DNA from: Carboxylicivirga caseinilyticus
Lineage (GTDB): Bacteria; Bacteroidota; Bacteroidia; Bacteroidales; Marinilabiliaceae
Length of the DNA stretch: 64,000 bases
NCBI GenBank assembly: GCA_025499705.1
Contig: JAFMVE010000016.1
Span: 41,011 to 105,010 of the forward strand
Direction of reading: 5' to 3'
Shown: in pieces, positions 24,511-33,155 of the stretch
Position numbering within the stretch: position 1 is the first letter of the stretch
Layout of the letters: each line of letters starts with the position of its first letter
Program-made: the position numbers and the translations under genes
Notes under the pieces: generated by a model
What the model was told of the DNA's origin: nothing
The model's input: the letters and a program-made list of their open reading frames with translations, nothing else
The model's database searches: none

Positions 24511-25250
24511 ATTTTATTAAGTTGCTGTTTTAACCATGCAGCCCTGTCAGTTGTTATTGCATCAATACCATTGTTTAATAATTCTTTGGCTTTAAGTGGA
24601 TCATTTACAGTCCAAGAATAAACAGCATAGTTGTGATTCTTAAAAAAAAAGATAAATCTTTTATTCAGTTTTTTGCCAGCCCAACAATTAATCCCATCAA
24701 GATTATTCTTTTTTAATTTTCTTAAAATTCTCCCTTTATTTCCTATTACTAACCACGATGGCCAATAATAATCCAAATCAAGAAGCCAAAGCATTTTATA
24801 ATTTGGTAATTTTTCTTTAAGTTTTGATAAAGTGTTTAAATTGAATGCAATAAACTCAATTTTCTTTTCGGTGTTCTCATGTTTTTTTAGGAGTTCAACA
24901 ATATGTGGAATTATTTTTTTGTCACACTTAATTTCAATAATTAGTTTGCCATTTTTGGGTATAGTATTGAAAACTTCTTCAAGACTAGGGATTCTTTCTC
25001 CAACATATTTTTTGGAATATTTGATTCCGATATCAATTGTTTTAATTTCTTTTAAGGTGGACTCCGAAATTTTTATTTTTCTATTGCCAGTGCGGTGAGT
25101 GTTTGCATCATGGATAACAGCAATATGATTATCAGATGTCAAATGGACATCAATTTCAACTGCTTCAGCTCCTTCATTCCATGCCTTATTTATAGCCTTT
25201 AGTGAATTTTCCGGAGTGTCAAAAGATTCACCTCTATGTGCAATGATCAT
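24507..25250 (-). CDS. glycerophosphodiester phosphodiesterase
   Basis: A 247-residue GDPD-family enzyme that cleaves glycerophosphodiesters to glycerol-3-phosphate and an alcohol. The TIM-barrel catalytic motifs are clear: IIAHRGESFDTPENSL at the N-terminus, EAVEIDVHLTSDNHIAVIHD with metal Glu/Asp and catalytic His, then LIIEIKCDK, and the C-terminal VYSWTVNDPLKAKELL. No signal peptide, so it acts in the cytoplasm. It is the first gene of the GDPD-hydrolase-glpD operon, which would supply G3P directly to GlpD. Confidence 0.93.
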   Translation of the reverse strand: MIIAHRGESFDTPENSLKAINKAWNEGAEAVEIDVHLTSDNHIAVIHDANTHRTGNRKIKISESTLKEIKTIDIGIKYSKKYVGERIPSLEEVFNTIPKNGKLIIEIKCDKKIIPHIVELLKKHENTEKKIEFIAFNLNTLSKLKEKLPNYKMLWLLDLDYYWPSWLVIGNKGRILRKLKKNNLDGINCWAGKKLNKRFIFFFKNHNYAVYSWTVNDPLKAKELLNNGIDAITTDRAAWLKQQLNKI

Positions 25251-25274
25251 CTAATATTATTCTATTTTATAATT

Positions 25275-25282
25275 CAAAAATA
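25275..25282 (-). promoter_or_regulatory. -7 box for the lipid-salvage operon
   Basis: On the minus strand this reads TATTTTTG, fitting TAnnTTTG, 24 bases before the GDPD start. No matching -33 box is evident. Confidence 0.4.
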
Positions 25283-25382
25283 TCCAATAAGATACTTTTA
25301 TGACCGATATGAATAAAATAAATATTAACTAAATGATATAATTAATTTTTAAGTTGGCTGTTAGTATTTAAAAAATACAATT

Positions 25383-26342
25383 TTAGTTTTTTATTAGGTA
25401 AAACAAATACGACAGGTACAGTACAAGTAATATAGCTGCCTCCCATCTATCAAGTTTCTTTCTAATGCCTGTAAACATTGCTAGTAAAAGAAAAACTGTA
25501 CCTGAAATCAAGACGACTAGGTCGAGATTAAAGTTGGGTTTAAAACTAATGGGATTAATAAAAGAACTAACTGAAAGAATGAGTAAAAGGTTAAATATAT
25601 TTGAACCTATAACATTACCAATTGCAATATCACTATTTCGTTTTAATGCCGCCACAACTGAAGTTACAAGTTCGGGTAATGAAGTACCGGCTGCGACAAT
25701 GGTTAATCCAATTATTTTTTCGCTAACACCTATAAGACTTGCAATTTTTACACTGTTATCAACTACTAATTGACCACCCAAAATTAAACCTGCTAGTCCA
25801 ATAATTATAAATCCCCAAATTTTTAAATTGGAAGTAATTTCTGGTTTGCTAGTATCTAAGGTGTTGCTTTGTTCTTTTCTCATTTGCCAAAATACGTAAT
25901 AGAGAAAAGCCGCAAATGTTAAAAGCAATAAAATCCCATCCAGCCTGCTGATAAGCAAATTATCTGAACCAATGAAGTAGTTGTTGGCAAATAGTATTAC
26001 CAATACAGAAGCTAATAAGGATAGAGGTATTTCTTTCCATGCTGTTGATGATTGAACTTTAATTGGATAGATTAACCCGGCAATACCAAGTATAATAAAT
26101 AGATTGAAATTGTTGCTACCAATCACGTTGCCTAAAACAATATCGGAATAACCTTGAGCTGATGCAATAGAATTGACAACAAGCTCCGGAGCAGAGGTAC
26201 CAAAAGCAACTATTGTAAGCCCAATTACTAAATCAGAAACGTTATACTTTTTTGCTAACGAAGAAGCTCCGTCAACCAACCAATTCGCCCCAAATATTAA
26301 GGCTGCAAAACCAAGGAATACAAAAAGAATTGACATTATCAT
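25383..26342 (-). CDS. CaCA-family calcium/sodium antiporter (YrbG-like)
   Basis: A 319-residue inner-membrane exchanger with about ten helices and two inverted alpha-repeats: GLTIVAFGTSAPELVVNSIA with GNVIGSNNFNLFII, and GLTIVAAGTSLPELVTSVVA with GNVIGSNIFNLLLI. These carry the ion-coordinating Glu residues of Na+/Ca2+ exchangers. Likely extrudes Ca2+ or exchanges Na+ for another cation. It lies 149 bases downstream of the CPA2 antiporter on the same strand, and both are in the ion-transport-rich part of the block. Confidence 0.93.
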   Translation of the reverse strand: MIMSILFVFLGFAALIFGANWLVDGASSLAKKYNVSDLVIGLTIVAFGTSAPELVVNSIASAQGYSDIVLGNVIGSNNFNLFIILGIAGLIYPIKVQSSTAWKEIPLSLLASVLVILFANNYFIGSDNLLISRLDGILLLLTFAAFLYYVFWQMRKEQSNTLDTSKPEITSNLKIWGFIIIGLAGLILGGQLVVDNSVKIASLIGVSEKIIGLTIVAAGTSLPELVTSVVAALKRNSDIAIGNVIGSNIFNLLLILSVSSFINPISFKPNFNLDLVVLISGTVFLLLAMFTGIRKKLDRWEAAILLVLYLSYLFYLIKN

Positions 26343-26491
26343 TTTTTAAAGATTTAAATAAGACAAAAATTGATAATAGTGAATTTGTTGTTTTAAATGA
26401 TTAGAATAAATCAGAGTTTTCTATTGTAATTTAATTGCTTATAAAGTACAGTTAATTATAGAAATAGTCTGTATTAGAAATAATTAATAAA

Positions 26492-28456
26492 CTAGGGTAC
26501 AATTAAAATGAAGTTAGTATTTAAATTAAGATCGGCAAGTTTTCTAATTTTATTATTGTTTGCATAAGAATAATAATAGGATTGTTTTTTTAACATAAAA
26601 AATACATTTAGGATACTGGAATTCATGCTTGGTATAGATTGAGGATCACAATAAACATATCTTACCATATTTCTTTTTTTATCTTTCATTAATTCTTTTA
26701 TTTTTTCTAATAATTCGGTAGAACTGTATTCTAATTCAAGTGGCATTTTCAATTTCTCAGATAATTTTGTAATGTTTGAAATAATGTTCTGAAAATTAGA
26801 TTCGGATTCTATATGTTGTGGTAAAGCAACTTTAATTGAATGGCATAAATAAAAATCTTCTTTTAGGTTACAAGAGTATATGGTAAAAGGACTATCCAAA
26901 ATTTGTTCAAAGATAGTTCCGAATATTCTTTTCGAAGTGTTAGATTTTGAACTCCATCCAATAATTATCTGTGTTGTGAAATGTTCTTTTGCTGTTCTGA
27001 TAATACCGTTAGCTATATTCACATCAACTCTTGTTAGAATTGAGGCTCCCTCTGTAAAATTAGTTGCAGATATTTTTGTTAGTGCTTGTTTTAAGGTGGT
27101 AATATTATTTTGTGTATTACTATCATCTTTAATGACACTTAAAATATACAATGAATTGAAATCAGACTCTTGATGTAAAATGCCAGCGATTCGAACAAGT
27201 TTTGAAATGTTGTTGGAATTCGAAACCGGTAGTAATGTGTTGATAGGTTTGTTTACATGGCTAAAGTCTTGAATTGTTTTTGCTAGTTCCTTACCAAATT
27301 TTGAAGTGATGATTGAAGAAATAATGGTACTACAGAATATAACTAGTATGGTTGAATTAAATATTGTTTGATTAATAATTTGGTTATTTAATCCTAAAAG
27401 AATGATAGCAATTGTTGCAGCAGCGTGAGAGGTTGTTAATCCAAATAATACTTTACTTTGAGTTGGATTGAAGTTTAAAGTGTATTTTGTAATAATTGCA
27501 GCGATCCATTTGCTAATGATAGCCGTTGATGTTAAAATTAACGCAATTATCCAGGTTTGATTATCAGTAAAAATTAGTTTAACATTAATCATCAGACCTA
27601 TCTGCACTAGAAAAAATGGTATGAAAATGGTATTACCGATGAATTCAAGTCTATTCATCAGTAATGAATTTTTTGGTATGCTTCTACTTAATGATAAACC
27701 TGCGATAAACGCCCCGATTATAGGTTCTATATTTATTAATTTGGCAATAACTGATGCACTTGAGACCAAAAAAAGAAGAAATACAAATTGAACTGAATTT
27801 TCTTGTTTTACATATTGGAAAAACCACTTTGCAATTCTAGGGATAAAAAAAAATGTTAAGAGGATAAAAACAATGAAATATAACGGATTGAGAAGTTGCT
27901 CAATAATATTGGATTGTAAACCGTCACTTGTAATAAATGAGATAAGTATAAGTACCAGTGTATCGGTAATTATTGTTCCTCCAACTGCTGTAATAATACT
28001 AATATCTTTATTTATTCCAAGTTTTCTTACAATTGGATATGAAATCAATGTATGTGTAGAAAACATTAATGAAACCAATAATGTTCCTTTTATGCTTAAT
28101 TTTAAAAAAAAATGGGAAATTAAAAATCCAAGTATAAAAGGTATTAAAAAAGTAAATGATCCGAATATTATACTATTCTTTCTGTTTGAATTGAATTTTT
28201 TAGTGTCTAGATCAATGCCTGCTAAAAACATAATATAGAGCAACCCAATTGTCCCAAGAAGTTCAATACTTGAATCTTGAGGTATAAGTTTTAATACATG
28301 TGGACCCAATAAGATTCCTGCAATAATGTAGGAAGCAATATCTGGTATTTTTATAAATTTTAATATTTGAGGAAAAAGGAAAATAGCTCCAAATAGAACC
28401 ATGAATGAAATCACAGGTTCCGACCAAGAGAAACCATTAGCTATGGCGATTGTCAT
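26492..28456 (-). CDS. CPA2-family Na+(K+)/H+ antiporter
   Basis: A 654-residue antiporter. Residues 1 to about 385 give about 12 helices with CPA2 signatures: IPDIASYIIAGILLGPHVL, LLYIMFLAGIDLD, GTIITDTLVLI, and EPIIGAFIAGLSLSRSIPKN. The last 250 residues are cytosolic and resemble a UspA-like pair (LLPVSNSNNISKLVRIAGIL, IIIGWSSKSNTSKRIFG) that may bind nucleotides; this is inferred from pattern only. It sits 56 bases after a unit of two L,D-transpeptidases and a membrane-anchored protein, and may be transcribed with them. Confidence 0.9.
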   Translation of the reverse strand: MTIAIANGFSWSEPVISFMVLFGAIFLFPQILKFIKIPDIASYIIAGILLGPHVLKLIPQDSSIELLGTIGLLYIMFLAGIDLDTKKFNSNRKNSIIFGSFTFLIPFILGFLISHFFLKLSIKGTLLVSLMFSTHTLISYPIVRKLGINKDISIITAVGGTIITDTLVLILISFITSDGLQSNIIEQLLNPLYFIVFILLTFFFIPRIAKWFFQYVKQENSVQFVFLLFLVSSASVIAKLINIEPIIGAFIAGLSLSRSIPKNSLLMNRLEFIGNTIFIPFFLVQIGLMINVKLIFTDNQTWIIALILTSTAIISKWIAAIITKYTLNFNPTQSKVLFGLTTSHAAATIAIILLGLNNQIINQTIFNSTILVIFCSTIISSIITSKFGKELAKTIQDFSHVNKPINTLLPVSNSNNISKLVRIAGILHQESDFNSLYILSVIKDDSNTQNNITTLKQALTKISATNFTEGASILTRVDVNIANGIIRTAKEHFTTQIIIGWSSKSNTSKRIFGTIFEQILDSPFTIYSCNLKEDFYLCHSIKVALPQHIESESNFQNIISNITKLSEKLKMPLELEYSSTELLEKIKELMKDKKRNMVRYVYCDPQSIPSMNSSILNVFFMLKKQSYYYSYANNNKIRKLADLNLNTNFILIVP

Positions 28457-28512
28457 GGGATTAGCTATAATTATTTCACTATGTTTATAAATTTAATAAA
28501 AGATTTATTGTA

Positions 28513-29292
28513 TCACATCTTAATAGCTATTAAAGTATTAGTTGGTATAGCTCTGTATATGGATCTGATATCTTCAGTAGGTAATTCTATAATTATTGTT
28601 GGAATATATTCCTGTCTTCTAAAAGTTAAAAAATTCGATGCTGATTCTTTGAGATTCTCAAATCTTAAATGATTACGAAACTTTAATTTCACACGATTAA
28701 AAAAAGAAGGTTCATTCTCAAATTGTTCAATAATTATTCTGAAGTTATATTCAGTTTGAAGCATTATATAAGCCGGGTTTTGAATTAATGTATCAGGTTT
28801 CCATGCATTTAGAGATGCTTCTAATGTATCTTTAGGAGCTTCCCTTACAACTACAGGTTCTTTCACAATTGTAGTATATATTGATTGGACCATTAACGGC
28901 CTTGAAAATAGTTTTAGTTCTTCTTTAATTGAAAGTGAGTTCCAGAATTTATCTGTTTTCAGATTAGCAATTTTTGCCTGATGAATAAAAATTCCTTTAA
29001 TACTTAAGTTAACAGTGCTATCAACTAGATTAATAGCCAAATGTATTGAGTCATTTTCAGACAGCTTTAATAATGACTCTTTATAGATTTTATCTTTTAT
29101 CAGGCTTTCTAATTCATTATGGTAGTATATATTGTCGAATTTATCATTAAGAGAAGAGTCCTGATTCGTTATCTTTTGTATTTCATTTAATTTATGGTAT
29201 GGAGCGACAGCGATACTTATGAGCCAAATTAAAAGTATAACTGCTGAAAAAAGGAAAATAAATTTCAATGTTTTTATTTTTATATTTTTCAT
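28513..29292 (-). CDS. membrane-anchored hypothetical protein with L,D-transpeptidase partners
   Basis: A 259-residue protein not recognised as a known family. One N-terminal hydrophobic segment (about residues 11-28: FIFLFSAVILLIWLIS) anchors it, leaving about 225 residues outside the cytoplasm. That part has charged helices and a proline-containing stretch (KEPVVVREAPKDTLEA). The C-terminus ends in an Ile/Thr-rich stretch (YIPTIIIELPTEDIRS). It follows a YkuD gene by 31 bases and is probably co-transcribed with two transpeptidases, so an envelope role is likely. Confidence 0.6.
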   Translation of the reverse strand: MKNIKIKTLKFIFLFSAVILLIWLISIAVAPYHKLNEIQKITNQDSSLNDKFDNIYYHNELESLIKDKIYKESLLKLSENDSIHLAINLVDSTVNLSIKGIFIHQAKIANLKTDKFWNSLSIKEELKLFSRPLMVQSIYTTIVKEPVVVREAPKDTLEASLNAWKPDTLIQNPAYIMLQTEYNFRIIIEQFENEPSFFNRVKLKFRNHLRFENLKESASNFLTFRRQEYIPTIIIELPTEDIRSIYRAIPTNTLIAIKM

Positions 29293-29323
29293 TTTAGGAT
29301 TTGTTATTTTTTTAATAATTAAG

Positions 29324-30067
29324 CTAGTATATATAAACCCTGGAACCTGTTGTTAATGATCTATAAACAAGTTCTAAGTTTTCGTCATTGAGCCTGATAC
29401 ATCCATGTGTTACTGGAAGACCCAGAAATCTTTGATAAAGAGTTCCATGAATGAGATATCCGTTTCCAAGGCTTAAGGCATAGTCTCCTAGAACACCAGA
29501 TTCATATCGAGAGTGATGATTTAGAGAAGGAACAGGTAAACCTTCTTCAATAAAAGCCCAATCAGGTTTTTTCCATACCGGTGAAGTTGTTTTACCAAGT
29601 ATTTTAAATTCTCCTTTTGGTGTTTTAAACATCCATTGTTGATCTTCTCCGTTTTTAAGAAGAATATAGCTTCCCGTTGAGCATTTATCTTCCTTTACTA
29701 ATTCATTATTTTTATACAACCTGAAAATATTAGATGAACTATTGATTACCAGGTAATTTGATTTTGGTTTTTTATTTGCAAGTTTTTTATCAAGCATTAA
29801 AATTTCTTTAGTAAGCATCTGTTTTACTGAGGTTAATTGTATCTCTTCTACCTGAAGTGTTTTATTGTTATTGGTAATTGTCATCCATACTATTCCTCTT
29901 ATTGAAAGTGGAATTAAAATTAGGAGTACTAAACTTAAAATATATAAATTGTATTGTTTTGTATGACGGCTTATTGTATAGAATATCAATCGATTATACT
30001 TGGATAATGTAATTGAGTTATGAATATTCTTTAATAATTTTAAGTTCAGAGGCTTATTTGTTTTCAT
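29324..30067 (-). CDS. L,D-transpeptidase (YkuD domain)
   Basis: A 247-residue single-pass membrane protein: a hydrophobic stretch at about 43-66 (LYILSLVLLILIPLSI) then a periplasmic YkuD domain. The catalytic motif is GYLIHGTLY followed by VTHGCIRLNDEN, giving the His and Cys of the HxnSHGCIRL pattern. It would form 3-3 peptidoglycan cross-links or attach proteins to peptidoglycan. It overlaps the upstream YkuD gene by four bases (ATGA). The ORF starts with MKTNKPLNL. Confidence 0.88.
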   Translation of the reverse strand: MKTNKPLNLKLLKNIHNSITLSKYNRLIFYTISRHTKQYNLYILSLVLLILIPLSIRGIVWMTITNNNKTLQVEEIQLTSVKQMLTKEILMLDKKLANKKPKSNYLVINSSSNIFRLYKNNELVKEDKCSTGSYILLKNGEDQQWMFKTPKGEFKILGKTTSPVWKKPDWAFIEEGLPVPSLNHHSRYESGVLGDYALSLGNGYLIHGTLYQRFLGLPVTHGCIRLNDENLELVYRSLTTGSRVYIY

Positions 30068-31179
30068 TTTGAATAGATAGATAGTTTATTTAAAGCGTTA
30101 ACAGAACCGACGATTACAACTCTTGTCCCAACTGGACATATATTAAATATTTTATCCATATCAGCGTCTTTTAAGGCTATGCAACCATCTGTCCAATCAA
30201 TTCCTTTTCCTCCATTTCCATGAATCTCGATTAGGTTTCCAATCTTTGCATCACTTTTTATAGTACCATTTTGTTTATTGAGAAAGAATCGAACCTTATC
30301 TTCTGCATTAGGGTAATCTATGAGAAAGGCTTTATAGTATTTTGTTTCACCTTTTTGTTTTTTCTGCAATACTTTATATAATCCTTCAGGAGTGGTTTTG
30401 TCGCCTTGATGTTTTTTATCTCCAATCCAATTAAGTCCTAGTTCAATTGTGTAGCTGTTTATTTCGTTACCATTCTTATAAATAAGCAACTCTCTCGCAA
30501 TTTTATCTATAACTATAGCATAACTGTTATTCCTTCTGGAGTGAGAGATGGTTTGTTCTGTTAATCTCTGCCACTGTGGATAATCATGAAAATAAATATT
30601 TAGCTTAATGGTGTAGTAATCAAGTATTTTGTCTAAAGCTAAATCAACAGAGTCAAGTTGTTGATTACATAATTGGTAATTATTGTTCTTGTATGTAAGG
30701 TCACTTTCAAAAGTTAGTAGCTTACATTTAACCAATTCTTCCCTATGATCTTGAAGTAGAGGAAAATTTCCAAACTTTTTCTCGAATTCATTAATTTTAA
30801 AATGTATTTGTGCTAATCTCTTTCTTAGATATTGTTCAAAATCAGCTTTTATGTTTTTTGAATTTTCGATAGCTATATTGGAGGTTTCGATTGATTTGAA
30901 GGATAACTCAAAAACTTTGTCATATTTTCTAAGTAAGAAAAACTTTGCATTTTGATACTTCCATTCAATCATAGCAGAATCATAATAGTTTTCCGATTTC
31001 TCAAATGCAATGGTGGCATACTCAGAACATTTTTCATATCGGGCTTGTGATAACAAAGTGCCTGCCCTCATAAGTTCTGATTCTGGTGTTTTTATGGAAT
31101 AAATTTTAATCAAAACAAGTAGAAGCAAAATACCTGTCAGCATGAATAAAAGAAGAAAATGTTTAGTTCTCATTGACAA
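30064..31179 (-). CDS. L,D-transpeptidase with helical N-terminal domain
   Basis: A 371-residue protein with a signal anchor (LLLFMLTGILLLLVLIKIYS near residues 9-28), a helical TPR-like region (about 38-210, alternating charged helices) and a C-terminal YkuD domain. The domain has YAIVIDKIARELLIYKN, TPEGLYKVLQKK and the active-site stretch LIEIHGNGGKG then WTDGCIALKD, with the catalytic Cys. The SHGCIRL variant here is TDGCIAL. It opens the LDT-LDT-hypothetical unit and may prepare or bind a different acceptor from the second transpeptidase. Confidence 0.85.
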   Translation of the reverse strand: MSMRTKHFLLLFMLTGILLLLVLIKIYSIKTPESELMRAGTLLSQARYEKCSEYATIAFEKSENYYDSAMIEWKYQNAKFFLLRKYDKVFELSFKSIETSNIAIENSKNIKADFEQYLRKRLAQIHFKINEFEKKFGNFPLLQDHREELVKCKLLTFESDLTYKNNNYQLCNQQLDSVDLALDKILDYYTIKLNIYFHDYPQWQRLTEQTISHSRRNNSYAIVIDKIARELLIYKNGNEINSYTIELGLNWIGDKKHQGDKTTPEGLYKVLQKKQKGETKYYKAFLIDYPNAEDKVRFFLNKQNGTIKSDAKIGNLIEIHGNGGKGIDWTDGCIALKDADMDKIFNICPVGTRVVIVGSVNALNKLSIYSK

Positions 31180-31189
31180 TTTAGTGTAA

Positions 31190-31223
31190 ATAAAACCCCG
31201 ATTCCGTTATTGGAATCGGGGTT
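31190..31223 (-). terminator. strong terminator after the lipoprotein gene
   Basis: AACCCCGATTCC (31194-31205) and GGAATCGGGGTT (31212-31223) make a 12-bp stem around GTTATT. The minus-strand side ends in TTTTATTT. It separates the lipoprotein from the transpeptidase unit. Confidence 0.9.
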
Positions 31224-31245
31224 CTGCAGGTTTAATTTTCCCCGA

Positions 31246-31851
31246 TTATGACTTTTTACCTTTATTGTATTTAGCAATTACTTCAGAAAGCTCGGTATTG
31301 ATAGCTGATGCCTTCTCTTTGATTGCTTTTGTTTTATCTAATGTAGCAATGTAATCGCCAGAGGCTAATTGAGTTGTTGCGTCATTTAGTGATATTTCAA
31401 TCGCATCAATCTCACCTTTAATTGCAATCAATGCAGTTGTTCCTTCTTTACCTTTAGGTGCTTCAAGTATCAAGTTTCTGTTTGATTCAATAAGACCTTT
31501 TACTTCTGTTATAGTTTTCTGTATTTCTACGTTCAATTCTTCTTTTCGAACTTCAGAAAGATTCTTTACTTCAACAGCGTAAAGTGCGACATTTGCTAAT
31601 TGCTCTTTAACAGCTGTGTAGTTTTTGAATAGTTTTGTTTTTTCCGATTCTACATTAATCATTACGTGATCCATTGAGTCTTGTAATGCAATGAAATTTT
31701 CATGAACATACACTTCTGCTCCAGCAGCTTTTGCTTGCTCTATAGCTTCTTTGGTTGTGTCAATTTCGGCTTGAGGAACACTTGAACAACTTGATAAAAT
31801 AATGCTTGATAAACCTACTAATGTAATACCAAAAAAGAATCTGTTTTTCAT
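31246..31851 (-). CDS. coiled-coil lipoprotein
   Basis: A 201-residue predicted outer- or inner-membrane lipoprotein: hydrophobic signal and lipobox SSCSS at residues about 20-24 (cleaved before a Cys). The mature protein is almost wholly helical with heptad-like spacing (TTKEAIEQAKAAGAEVY, KAIKEKASAINTELSEVIAK) and resembles DUF4398-type envelope proteins. Function unknown. A strong terminator follows it, and it is divergent from the ECF sigma gene at 32079, so the shared 227-base interval may hold a promoter read by that sigma factor. Confidence 0.75.
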   Translation of the reverse strand: MKNRFFFGITLVGLSSIILSSCSSVPQAEIDTTKEAIEQAKAAGAEVYVHENFIALQDSMDHVMINVESEKTKLFKNYTAVKEQLANVALYAVEVKNLSEVRKEELNVEIQKTITEVKGLIESNRNLILEAPKGKEGTTALIAIKGEIDAIEISLNDATTQLASGDYIATLDKTKAIKEKASAINTELSEVIAKYNKGKKS

Positions 31852-32078
31852 TTTTTTAATTGTTAATTGTTTTTATTTGTTTAATCTTAAAAGTGTCTTC
31901 TTATTGTTAGAAAACATACTGTTTTGTTTTTAATTCGATATTATGACGCGCAATTGAAATTAAGTAACAGGAAATTTTAAAATATTTTCTATCGTGTTAA
32001 TATTGAGTGTTATATAAAGGTGTTTTTATCTTACCTTTATATAGCCTACAATGATTTGAGTAATATAAATCTTAGAAT

Positions 32079-32639
32079 ATGGATAAATTATCTAATTTAA
32101 AAGATGATGAAATAATCACTTTAATTATAGATGAAAATTCTTCTAAATATTTTGGAATATTGTATAAAAGGTATTATTCAAAAGTTTTAGATAAATGCTA
32201 TTCATTTGTAAAAAACAAGCAATTAGCAGAAGAGATAACAGAAGATATTTTTTCTAAGGTTTATGAAAAATTAGCCTCCTTTAAGAATCGCTCTTCTTTT
32301 TCTTCCTGGCTTTATTCAATAACATACAATCATTGCATAGATTATCTTAGAGAAAAAAAGAAGTTGCACTATCCCAGTTGGGATAAAGAGAATGAAATTC
32401 CTGAAATAATTGATGATACCGATGAAATTATTGAAGATATTAATTATGAAAATCTGCTTGTAGTGTTGAAGCTTATTCATCCTGAAGAAGAAGCTTTGTT
32501 ATTAATGAAATATAAGGATGATTTATCAATGAAACAGATAGCGACTGCATTAAGAATAAGTGAAGATGCAGCTAAAATGAGATTAAAAAGGGCCAGAGCC
32601 AGAGTTCTGTTTTTATACACCCAAAAATTTCTTTTATAA
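32079..32639 (+). CDS. ECF-type RNA polymerase sigma factor
   Basis: A 186-residue sigma-70 family extracytoplasmic-function factor. Region 2 has KCYSFVKNKQLAEEITEDIF and the DNA-melting stretch FSSWLYSITYNHCIDYLRE. Region 4 ends with LLMKYKDDLSMKQIATALRI followed by RISEDAAKMRLKRARARV, a helix-turn-helix. No anti-sigma gene of the FecR or zinc type follows; the next gene is a PepSY-like protein 55 bases downstream. It is divergent from the coiled-coil lipoprotein, which could be a target. Confidence 0.93.
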   Translation: MDKLSNLKDDEIITLIIDENSSKYFGILYKRYYSKVLDKCYSFVKNKQLAEEITEDIFSKVYEKLASFKNRSSFSSWLYSITYNHCIDYLREKKKLHYPSWDKENEIPEIIDDTDEIIEDINYENLLVVLKLIHPEEEALLLMKYKDDLSMKQIATALRISEDAAKMRLKRARARVLFLYTQKFLL

Positions 32640-32694
32640 TGATGTTGTTACTTTATTAATTAATCTCGTCAAAATGATTGAGCAATTTTAAATT

Positions 32695-33093
32695 ATGGAA
32701 AACTTTTTAAAAAAAATTGTACAAGGTAGCAGTTTTACACCTCCCGGTTTGTGTGAACAAGCACTTAAAGAAAATTTTACAGAAGCAATAAATGTTGAAT
32801 GGATTAATAAAGAAGAGTATTATGAAGCTATTTTTTATAAAAATAACATTGAACATATTGCCTTAATTGATAGGAATGGAAACCTATTAGAATATAGACA
32901 AAATATACCTAAGGATTTTCTTCCAGAACAAATTAAAACAATTGCTCAATCTAAAGGAGAAATCATGAATTCGGTATTGAAAAACAAAGGGAATAATATT
33001 GAATATGAAATTATTCTTAAAGACCAATCGCTAAAAAGGTATCTAGTGTTATTTTCTGAAATAGGAGTAATAAAAGATGAAAAGAAACTTTAA
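32695..33093 (+). CDS. PepSY-like (DUF2874) protein
   Basis: A 132-residue protein without an obvious signal peptide. Two repeats of the PepSY-like beta-lactamase-inhibitor type fold are suggested by NVEWINKEEYYEAIFYKNN and the second half (GNNIEYEIILKDQSLKRYLV) with IDRNGNLLEYRQNIPKDFLP. Many Bacteroidota members are periplasmic; this one seems cytoplasmic. It follows the ECF sigma factor by 55 bases and could be a regulator or antagonist of it, which is inference from position. Confidence 0.6.
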   Translation: MENFLKKIVQGSSFTPPGLCEQALKENFTEAINVEWINKEEYYEAIFYKNNIEHIALIDRNGNLLEYRQNIPKDFLPEQIKTIAQSKGEIMNSVLKNKGNNIEYEIILKDQSLKRYLVLFSEIGVIKDEKKL

Positions 33094-33155
33094 CCAGTTA
33101 TTTTAAAGCAAATAACGAGTCCCAAATAAGTCAATTTATCTTCAATAAAAATTTT

